NCBI RefSeq assembly: GCF_000003605.2
Contig: NW_003141311.1
Coordinates: 359,838 to 386,888, forward strand
Reading direction: 5' to 3'
Length of the DNA: 27,051 nt
From: Saccoglossus kowalevskii
Lineage: Eukaryota; Hemichordata; Enteropneusta; Harrimaniidae
The notes under the pieces were generated by a model. The model saw nothing but the letters and a program-made list of their open reading frames with translations. It ran no database searches and was not told the DNA's origin. Below are positions 10,820 through 22,800 of the stretch, in pieces (position 1 is the first letter of the stretch; the number at the start of each line of letters is the position of its first letter). The translations under genes and the position numbers were made by a program.

Positions 10820-13800
10820 CTAAGTAAACAGAATCTTTTATTCTAACAAACTATTTATATCAATAAAGTATTTTTCTTATCTCTACTGAAGTCAATAATG
10901 TTTTATCTCACAATCCCAACTACCTTGGGCAGGGTTTTATAACACAATAATCAACAAGGTGTTCCTATATTGAAAAAACAATGACTGTTGGGGTTAATAT
11001 TTGTCACAACGTTCTGTATTTTTAAAACAATTGTTAGCATTAATTATTTTCATAATACCATAAGACGAAATGATGGACATGACTGCCACAAAAACAATTA
11101 ATTTGAATTTGGTTTTTGACAAGAACCACAGTGACACATTGTACTTTATGAATGAAAATTATGAGTTCAAACTTACCTACTAATGCACTTACTGCATCAT
11201 TTACATTACCATATGTTGTAAATCCTGAGATATCAGCCAACAAAAACACTTCGCGTATTGATTGCTATAAGTAAACAAGGTCAAAGGTTAATGTATTCAT
11301 AAAGTTGCAACATTGTAATACAAACTGCAGTTCATAATAAGATTCTAATAGTCTGTATGTATGTGTATTGTACCTCCAAAGCTGCAAAGACTAGTTTAAC
11401 TCCTGCATCTCTGTATTCGTATAATAATTCAGTCATACCCTATAAACATGGAAATATAGAATGAATAGAATGTCTACATATTGAGGCTAAAAATGGAGAA
11501 AGTGTTTCTGCTATATGGATTTGGCCCTCTCGTATGATGTCACTGATACTACAGCATAAAGCCATGGATAATTACGTATAGATTATTAGTGAATATGTCA
11601 AAATTTACGATTAGATCAGAAAACAAACACAACATTCAAAAACTTATGTCACACAGGAATTAAAATATGTAGTCCACCTAATACCTAATTAATTTTAATT
11701 TACATTTTGTGGAGTTTGTTTGAAATTAATATATGTGTGTTGTATGTTATCGATTCAAATCCGCTACGGTTTATGTTTTGTAGAACTTGTTTAATGCTTA
11801 AACATGAAGGTTTATCGTAAAATGACTACTTTTCACCTGGTTCAAATTTCACTAACTTAGCATTTCAGGCATATTCAGTGGGTTTTAAATTCACGGTTTT
11901 ATCATTTAAATAATTGGTTCGATGCTCAATTTTACATATTCACTGCGTTTTAATTTAGCACATTTTCCAGTCAGCGAAATAAGCAAAATTAAAACCAAGT
12001 GAATAATTAACCCCTTTACAGTACATCTGAACTCCAAGATAACTGACCTTCGAACTCCCTAACCTAACCTAACCTTAATATCCTACTGATAGAGGGCGCT
12101 CTAACAAAATAGCATTATGGTAGCCTGTCGGTCTATAACAATAAATAACAATATGAACAATGTACACACACCTGTATTGTTGTATAATCTACCGTATCTA
12201 CATGTGAACAATCTAAAATAACAGCTTTTGGTAAAGCACGTTCTATATCGTCCTCGTCTCCAAGACCATATTCAAGCACCGATGTTGTAATATGTTCCAC
12301 AGCTGGAAAGTGAATTCCATGTCCAACTTTTATAACCAGTATTTCCCGGGAAACAACCTGTCAAAAATATAATCATAATGTTTTACATTTATCTTGCCAT
12401 ACAAAATACTTTTATTTTTTGACTTTACTATCCAGTACATAGGTTGACCTACTTTACCCATATATTACCCATGTTATTTTTTTTGTTAAACTTATGGTGA
12501 ACTTTTTGTTTTTTATTTATTTTTCTACGAGTTGTGAGAGTAAATTCCAGACCAAAATATAAAAATTTGTGGGTTTATTAGGTGAAAAAGTGACAAATAA
12601 TGTTGACTTTGGCTTTATAAAGGTAAAAAAGGTTATGGAAGAGATGAATCTTTCATGATAAGTCTGTCCAAATATTGATTGACACTGAAAAACAAACAAG
12701 GCAAGATATATTGTGCAGGTATAAATTATTACCTGCGTTTTATCTTTGTTTATTTTACTAATAAATGAATGAAAATTTAACCTTTTCACCATCAGTTCCT
12801 TCTTTTCATTACAAATTCACAAAATAGTCTGCACTTGCCTTCAGAATATCGGGACAAAAATAAGCAAATTTTTTGAGTAAAAACTGAAAATTAACTCAGA
12901 TTTTGTCTGTTGACTCCAAAAATTAGGGTTCATTTCCAGAAATATTGAAGAATATACGAAAAAAGTGCAGAAAAAATTTGGGCAAGAAAGTCTGGTGGTG
13001 AAAAGAATAAGTATAGTATTTATAGTTTCCTACACAAACTAATGAATATCCTTACAACATAAAATCTTTCTACAATACATCTGTGGTATGGTCTGGCCAG
13101 TAATGAAATATTCAGTAACACTAACAGATAGTAGATATCACAAAATGAATACATTTGATTTGTAACAAACCTGTATTTTGGGTCTGGCTGTCTTGTAAAG
13201 TACTATCAACAAATCTAATGCAATACCGACAATGATTCCTATCTCGATACCGAGTAGCAGCGAAATTATAAATGTGGCAAAGAGCGGCAACAAGTCTAGT
13301 TCTGGAAAGAACAAATTTATCAAAATAATGTAACATTCAAAAATATAAGTATTTTTATTTGAGATGTAAGACGTCATGAATTTTTAGTCTATTTCAGACG
13401 TGCAACTCCTAATGCAAGTATGTAAGGTTTTGGAAAGAATTTGGCTCGCCAGTAAATATGAGAAAAATTTGAAAATTATTACAAATACTCAATTTTTGCT
13501 CATTAAACATTTCAATCAAATGAATGAAAAGAGACAATTTATTGTTAATGACAAGTCCATATCCAGGTTTAGTGACTGTTGACATTATTGACGTGATAGA
13601 CAAGATACAAAGTGCAGCCATTTTATTTGTGTGAATCCTTCCATTATTCTACCCATGATGCATCTCTAGCATGAAAATGACAATCAACCATCTTGAATCA
13701 GATTCTAAAACAGATACAAATGTGTTACCGGGTACATAACATACCGGTATATCTAAAGTTTGAACATGACAAGTCCAGCCTTGTTACCAATATAGCTCTA

Positions 13801-16800
13801 AAAACAACATATGCCATCAGTCAGCCATTTTGAATCAAATCGAGGTGCAGAAATGCATGAGTTTGATAAATTTTTAGCACTAAAATGGCTGCCATCCACC
13901 TTGAATTGGATCATGAAACAAAAGCATGTTTGAAGAGAAACTAAAAATTTGAAGTTTCCATGGAAACAATTACTTTCTGATACAGTGTACACAAACCACA
14001 TTATGCAGAATACATCATTGTTAAATGAACGAGTGTTTTCTATTAAAAAACAAAACAAATGAATAATCCAATACAATTTATGCATCGCGTCAATTTTTAT
14101 TTTGAATAACAATTAATTAATAATAACTGAGAAAAACTTACTTTTAACTTTCCATAATTTTAAAACAATTTTGCAATCAACCATCTGTGCTACTGCTGTT
14201 ATGATGACAGAGGCCAAGGCAGCCTGTGGAATGTACTGAAACTGTGGTGTAAGTAGACCTAATGCTAGTAATACTAAACTACCCGTAAATACACCACCCA
14301 GTGGAGTCTTTACACCACTCTGTGAGTTCACAGCAGTCCTGAAATACAAAACAATGTAACTGTTACTACCGTAAATACACCACTTATTGGTTTCCATACA
14401 TGTATCATGTCAAAAAAAATCTCATCTCAAAGCTTGCATATAGCACCAAATTCCTAAGGCTTTTTGAAACTACCTTTGGATTATAGATGTCCCATACCCA
14501 CCAGTGTCAATAAACAGTTAAGTTAATGTCAATCAAACAAATCTTTTGATCTTCTAATTTGAATGTATAGGAACCACACTTTCCGTGGATTCATGTTGCC
14601 ATGGATTGAAAAAATTCTTATTCATTAAATAGCCTGGCTATTATTATTTAGATATTTTCGGAATGTAAGGTTTGTACCAGCAACTTTTGGCATGTATGAT
14701 ATATCCTCCTAAAAATTGTATAATTTTTGTCCAAAAATATATATCAAACAAAACTTACCTTGAAAAACTGCCTGTAACAGGATATGAGGAAATAAATGAA
14801 CTGAACACATTAGCACCACCTGTTGGGAAATAACAGTGGAGGTCAGAGAGTGGAAACAAACAGTTTTAAATCTCTGTTATTGGATACATGTACTACTACA
14901 AAATATTACCCCCTATAGTGTTATGTCATGATGCCATACACTATATCTACTTTTATTACAGACACTTCAGATTATCTATTTACTAAGTGAATAAGTGGAA
15001 GCAATTGGGTATCCGATGACAAGCACACCAGACTAGTGAAAATGTAGAAAATTTAAGGCATACTGTACAAGCATTAACAGTTTAATTTGAAAAATGGAAA
15101 AAATACATTCAATTGAGGTTCATAATTTCATAAATAAATAGTTTTTTTTTTTGACTTTCAAATAACCATCACTGGAATAATTCAGCAATCTATAAGAAAA
15201 CTCTATGTTAAATGTTAGTTGTGTTCATTTCATCATTAGAATATCAATACAAATGTTTTGTTTTTTTTAATATAATGTACATTTTCATTCTTTAAGCTGG
15301 ACGAATATTCTGAACCACTAAGATAAATACCTGGAGTATACAATCATAGATTGGTATATTGCGGAAACATTTGAATTTACGATAATTTCAAACAGTTATT
15401 ACCAAAATACATTTCGTAGTCGGCAAACATTCCATGTTTTGGCCTTCTAGGAGACTGTCAGTCAGTGATGTCATAGTCAATTGAGTTCAAGGAACAATCA
15501 CAAGGTTTTTGCAAGATACATGCGATAAAATAGTAAACATATGGTGTGATTGGCGTAAAGGTTAGAGTTTATTTGTCTCTATTCAATGTTCGATTCACCT
15601 ATGTTTCCGTTTCTGATTTACCCATGTGTTTGAAAACTCATAACTCAAAATTCATATCATATAAACTTGGGATTAATATGCACATCTAAAAATGCATCTG
15701 AATTGAATATTTTTGCAGTTTCAGAACTGCATCTCAGTTGTGCTTCAATGAATTTTGTTCTAATATGGGACCTTGATGCACTTCTTTTTGTTTTACAAAT
15801 CTTATTCAAAATTGACTGGTGGACATTTATTTTTCAAAAATGCACAGTGCAGTCGTATAGTTCCCCAAATCTCTAATGATCAACCGCTTAACAAATAAAT
15901 GTTTAAACATACATAGACAATAAATACATGAGGTGCTTTAACCAATAACAGCTTTGAGGATAGATGTTTGGGTAATTGCAGGTATTTCACCATGACCAAA
16001 ATGGCTGCCATCAGGGCTTTAGATTAACAAGGTGGAAAGTGAATTGCCACCTTGTAGATCTACACCCCTGAAGAAGCCACTTTGGAAATAGTGAAACATC
16101 TTGCCATAGTTTCTGAATCTTTCATTGGATCCAACAATCTCCAGTGTTTGGTTTTAGATGAAAACAGCCTCAATCAATATTTACAGACAGTTATACTGTT
16201 GCATGTGATCAGCACCATAATTAAAAGACATAACGAGCAACTTACTATAATAACAAGTCATTGAAAATGACACAGTCCTCGTTAAGTTCTCTTTGTGCTC
16301 GTCATATTAAAGTGGAGGGGTTGTCGCGAGCGTGTCTTTGAAACTTGAGTTTCAAGTGGTGTATACAACAGATTGTTTACATGTATTTACATCAAAACAG
16401 GTGTTTTGTGTTATAGTAATATGGCTGAAATAAAAACAGCCGTTATTCAGCCATCTTTGATCTGATTATGAAACACACTGATATGTATGATGTATGTGCC
16501 AAATACGAATGAAAATGGTACATAAATTGTGGAAATATAGTAGTAAGACCAAAAAGTCAGATGGTTGTCAATCGGCCATCCTTGACCAGATTTTGAAACA
16601 AATTGTCATGGACATGCATCCTAACATGTATAAAGTACATGTATGTGCCAAATGTGAAAACTGACAGAGCACGTTCAAGATACCGCATAAAAAAACAAAA
16701 ACAAGATGCCTGCCAGTCGACCATCTTTGATCCAATTGCGAAATAAGTCGTCATGGACATGTATCCTAACATGTATAATCTATGTACCAAGTTTGAATGA

Positions 16801-19800
16801 CAACTGACAAAGCATGTCCAAAATACAACATTTTCAAAAAACAAGATGGTTGCCAGTCGGCCATTTTGAATCGAATCGCTAAGCCACTGCATGTGCATAT
16901 GTCCCACATAAGGTACTAGGCACATGCAAAGAATGAACGGAATCGGTCCACAGGATTCTGAAATATGACGTTGGATAGACTGACACACGAACAGACGGAC
17001 GGTCAGACGGACAGACTCAGGAACTCACGGACGGTCAGGGACATGTATCTTAACATGTATGATCTATGTACTAAATTTGAATGAAAACTGACAAAGCATG
17101 TCCAAAATACGACATTTTCAAAAAACAAGATGCCTGCCAGTCGACCATCTTTGATCCAATTGCGAAATAAGTCGTCATGGACATGTATCCTAACATGTAT
17201 AATCTATGTACCAAGTTTGAATGACAACTGACAAAGCATGTCCAAAATACAACATTTTCAAAAAACAAGATGGTTGCCAGTCGGCCATTTTGAATCGAAT
17301 CGCTAAGCCACTGCATGTGCATATGTCCCACATAAGGTACTAGGCACATGCAAAGAATGAACGGAATCGGTCCACAGGATTCTGAAATATGACGTTGGAT
17401 AGACTGACGCACGAACAGACGGACGGTCAGACGGACAGACTCAGGAACTCACGGACGGTCAGGGACATGTATCTTAACATGTATGATCTATGTACTAAAT
17501 TTGAATGAAAACTGACAAAGCATGTCCAAAATACGACATTTTCAAAAAACAAGATGGCTGCCAGTCGGCCATCTTTGATCCAATTGTGAAATAAATCATC
17601 ATGGACATGTATACTAATATGTATAATCTATGTACCAAGTTTGAATGAAAACTGACAAAGCATGTCCAAAATACGACATTTTCAAAAAACAAGATGGCTG
17701 CCAGTCGGTCATCTTTGATCCAATTGTGAAATAAATCATCATGGACATGATACTAACATGTATAATCTATGTACCAAGTTTGAATGAAAACTGACAAAGC
17801 ATGTCCAAAATACAACATTTTCAAAAAACAAGATGGCTGCCAGTCGGCCATTTTGAATCGAATCGCTAAACCACTGCATGTGCACATGTCCCACATAAAG
17901 TACTAGGCACATGCAAAGAATGAACGGAATCGGTCCCCGAGATTCTGAGATATGACTCCGGACGGACGCACGGACACACGGACGGATGGAGACTGAATTA
18001 TAAGTCCCCGTTTTCGGACTTTGTCCGAACGGGGACTAATAAGAGATAACTAGCAAGTAACTAAAATACATAAAATACAACTAGCAACTTACCAAGTGCA
18101 ATCAGTTCTTGATTTGAATCTATTTTATATTTGTTCTCTCGTGCTGTAAAAAGTAGCACAGACTGTGTCATTAGTATGCGGCAACAAGTGAAAACAACAA
18201 TGTGTCAAACTATTTTCCTTCAATTAAATAATATTTAAAGCTGTTTTAAGAGTGTCTGGTGACATTTTCTCTTCTTTTTGGTGAAAATATACCATATTTG
18301 CTTTATGTCTTAAGCACAGCTCCAATAGGAGGGCACAAGAACCAAAAATTTACATTTTACTGTAGACTGAGACAGTGTGTGATTAAAATATGCCTTATTA
18401 TAAGCAACTCTGTTATTTATGCAAAGTGTATGCACTACTACCGGTAATAGACCATGTACAGTATTTAAACCATTCGAGTGACAGTAGAAAGCATGGACAT
18501 TCATAGCATCATGTGGGTGTATTTGTATACGTATACTTACCAAATGCCTTTCCTATGGCTATGCTTTCTAGGAATCCAATTAATGGTACTATTACAATAC
18601 CAACATTCAACTCCTGTGAGGTTGAATAAGAGTAACTTAATATAGTGAAATTCAACTACACCTATTAATGTTGCATTTCCCTTTGTATTGGGGCAGAACT
18701 ACATCACAAAACGCTCTATGCTGCTAAGATGTACACCAGCGTACCATGTATTTCTATGGCCACTGCACAAGCTGTTGTGGAACGCCGATGAAAGAGCCGA
18801 TGAAAACAGCTAAAGCCAAGGAAACAGCAAAAATTCTACTTTGAAGTAAAAGCCTGAGCAACCTAACATATACAATTATTCCATAGTACAATTTTCGGCC
18901 TTTGTTTTCACCGTGATGTTTGCCAGGCAGTGAAAATACCAGGATGTATGCCCCAGGAGACATATGCAAAACACCTCCCACTGAATATTGTGATCACCAA
19001 GAAAACTGATAAAATCAGTTGCTATAGCAACAAATCCTGGAAATACTTGCCTGAACTATACAGAAACGCTGTTATTAATGATCACCAAATCAAACATAAT
19101 TTATTGTCATAATTCCTCAAGGTCATTTGCATCAAGTTTGTTTAAATTATAGTTGCATCACATTTCTATATAGAATTACAATTTACTTTAAATTTGCAAG
19201 CCGTAAAATTGCTATCCTTATGGAATACTTTTAAATTTCCACCTAAGAGTAAATACGTACAAGTTCCTGGTTGGGTAGAAATTGCAATATGGGTATGTTT
19301 AGTTCCAATGCGCCTTGAGTTGCTCAAGCCAGGGAGTTTATATAGATGTTTTAAGGATTCACCTTTAACCCTTGACCTTTTACCCTTTGACATCAAAATC
19401 AAAATAAACCTGATTAATTTTGTTCATATTTTTTTGGGAATGTTCAGATTAATAACAGTAGAAAATTATGACTGTGTAGTCAAAAATTAGAGAAAAACGT
19501 ATAAAATTGTGACATCAAAATTTTGGTCATAAATGCTTGTTATTAAGTGTTAATATCTATAAATAAAATGTTACTGAAAATTATTTCTACTCACTTTGAC
19601 AATTTCGTTTGAGGTAATATTTTGACTTGGATCGTTGAAATCTGGAGGCTCGAAATGCGGCAAGCCTGCTGGTATCTCACCTACCAATGTGAATGGATGA
19701 TGGCCTGAAGCATGTAGAGACCATGCAAACAGAGCGGCAGTTATCACGACCACTGCATTCCGTGCTGTGAAATAAATCAATACACAATGTAATTAAATGA

Positions 19801-22800
19801 CCAGTTGAACTGGATCAATGGCAGAAACTGCAAAAACAGAAAAATGCCTTCTCTATTGGGTTATTGAGTTAATGTGAGTGAGTGAGTGAGTGAGTGAGTG
19901 AGTGAGTGAGTGAGTGAGTGAGTGAGTGAGTGAGTGAGTGAGTGAGTGAGGTGTGTGAGTAAGAGAGTGAGGTGTGTGAGTATAAAGAGAGTGAATGAGC
20001 GAGAGTGAGCGAGTTAATGAGGTGAGTGAGTGTGTAAGTGGAGCATGTGAGTGAGTGTGTGACTGTGCAGGTGAGTGTGTGAGTGTGTGAGTGAGTGAGT
20101 TTGTGAGTGTATGTGTGAATGAGTGAGTGAGTGAGTGAGTGAGTGAGTGAGTGAGTGAGTGAGTGAGTGAGTGAGTGAGTGAGTGAGTGAGTGAGTGAGT
20201 GAGTGAGTTTGTGAGTGTATGTGTGAGTGAGTGAGTGAGTGAGTGTGTGAGTGTATGTGTGAGTGTGTGAGTTTGTGAGTGTATGTGTGTGTGAGTGAGT
20301 GAGTGAGTGAGTATTTTATTAGACATCAATAATGAGAGAGCGAGTGAAAGTTTTTATTATTTTTATAAATTTATTTATTCACTGTACCTGTTCCTATCAA
20401 CCATAGGACTTTCCACAATATTTTTTTGGCCAATGACAAGTCTTCATCTTCACATGAATCATGTTCCCATTTTGACACTTTGGTTTTTAAAATCTGTGGA
20501 CAATCACATATATGAAGACAAAATTATTATTGCAAAGAAAATTAAAAAAGAAAGAAATTAAAATAGAAAATTTTTTTGAATGCATGTTTGCATTTATATT
20601 CAACAGTTATGATGAAATGAAAAACCACAAAATGCGTTTTTTAATTGAAACTGTCACAGATTTAAGAATTTTAGGAATACTTTTGTTTTTTTCTAAAAAA
20701 ATCATGATCAGGCAAATCAGAGAATGTATAACATGTGTATAATAAAAATTCATTTTTTATTAACGTAAAATACTTTATTTTAGTGAGAACTATTTTTCGC
20801 TGGAAACACTTTTTGGATGTTTTGTATTGAATTTATTTTGCTTAATTTTTGTCGAGTTGAATGTTGAAAATTGAATTGAAAAAAAAAAGTTAAATGACAA
20901 AATGCGTTTGGTTTTGTTTGTCAAGCATTCTAGTTTTAACAGCTGGTGGTAGATTAACAAATTGGCTTTCCAAACAATTCTTTAAAAATGTGCTGGTCTG
21001 GTATTGCCACGTTAGATATTTTCAGGCTATGTATAATATGATCTTTAAAGGATTTACCGTAAATACAGTGATGTTATGCAAAGCATTATTTGGCACAAAT
21101 TTTGACAAATATTTAGCAAAGCAACAAATTTCAGGTGCCAATACGAATCTACCAAGTTGATCAAGGTTAATATTTTACCACACAGAGAATTTAACATTTC
21201 AGGAATATGCCGTTTTTAGGAAGATATTTTAAGTACTGTGAAATACATTATTTTTCACTTTATTTTTATTTTACTAATTTTACACATTATTATGAAAACA
21301 TGACAATTTTCGAACAGGACAATTACACATATGGGTTACAACAGTTAACAATTGCAGTGAAAGGGTCAAAGCTCAAACTTGACAGTTGCAGTGAATTCTA
21401 TTTTTGATAGTATGATGTGAAACAGAAATATTCAAATGCATTAATTGTTATGATAATCAGCTAATTAATATGCATAAGTTCAAGATAAATAAAACATGAT
21501 ATGAAATCCAGTTGAATCTCCTATTGTTCTGTGTACATAGTGTAGTGATCTAGTTTAAATTCCCACCTGAATGAATTGTATGCATAAATTAAGAGCCTAT
21601 ATAAGTAATTGAATAAACTTGAACTGGTGTTCATTTGATATTCAGCCAACTGTGTGTACGTGTGTTTCCTTTATGCTTTGCCACCATGTGCCCGCTCCAC
21701 GAGGATAGTACACATTGTGTAAAGGGGTTAATTATTCATTGGGTTTTAATTTTGCTTATTTCGCTGACTGGAAAATGCGCTATTTAAAATTAAAAGCCAG
21801 TGAATATTTAAAATTTAGCATAGAACACATTATCTAAATGATAAAACCGTGAATTTTGAAACCCACTGAATATGCCTGAAATGGTAAATCAGGGAAATTT
21901 AAACGCAGTGAAAATTAGTCATTTTACAGTACATGTATATGCGCATGGCACTGGACATTTAGGGATTCCTGTAAGACTTGTGTTAACATACACTCACCTG
22001 ACTATGCCGATGAAAACTAAAAATAATTTGCACTTGAAATTTTTGGTAAAAAGAACATAGAAAACTTTCCCAAACATAATATAAATAATATAATTATTTT
22101 CACCTGCTCCCCACCTGAAAAGCTCAATATTGTACTTGCAAATATAGCATTTTGGGAGGAATCTATTTAAAGGCATTTTTCAGTATTCTGCAGTATTCTT
22201 CAGCATTTTATATATTTTATTGCAGTGTAAAATTGGATGGAAAATCTTTCACACTCTCCAAGAACATTAACATGTTGTGTATATTGCATGTAATACCCAA
22301 ATAGTAATGAACATGTGTGTATTACCTTTAAAACAATGAGTATTACAAAACAGACAGCAGCCATCAGTAAATCCCATAGACTGTAAATAAATCAAAGCCC
22401 TGCCCTGTGATTACAGAAATAGCAGAATTCACAATAGTAACAACAAAAATATAAATTTTGTAAATCCTGTTACTTTATCTATTAAAACAAATTTGTTTAT
22501 GTTTTGTTGCGTAAATTGAGTATGACTATAATAATATTTAAATTTCTTTATAAATGATCAGAAAAATCACACAACAGTAGCAAGAATGGGATACCATTAC
22601 CAAATATGGAGATAATGCCAAATATGGAAGGGGCAATATCAAGTATGGGAAAACTATAGCCAAATATGGCGACAATTCTAAATATGGAATGAGCAATATC
22701 AAGTATGGAGAAATTATAGCCAAATATAGACAACTCTAAATATGAAATGAGCAAAATCATGTATGGGGAAATTATAACCAAATATGGAGACAACTCCAAA

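Noticed and set aside
12058-12078. Interstitial telomere
   Set aside because: Only about four CCTAA units; too short, and lophotrochozoans and deuterostomes normally use TTAGGG.
16557-17692. Three related open frames (minus) sharing a Cys/Phe-rich protein
   Set aside because: They come from the 140-bp repeat array and its 424-bp duplication; similarity among them is explained by DNA repetition.
19166-19490. Overlapping 78- and 98-codon frames on both strands
   Set aside because: Within a spliced intron of the transporter; no recognisable protein; both-strand openness suggests chance or an old insertion.
19853-20329. 158-codon Thr-His-Ser-Leu repeat frame (minus)
   Set aside because: Translation of the (GTGA)n microsatellite inside an intron.
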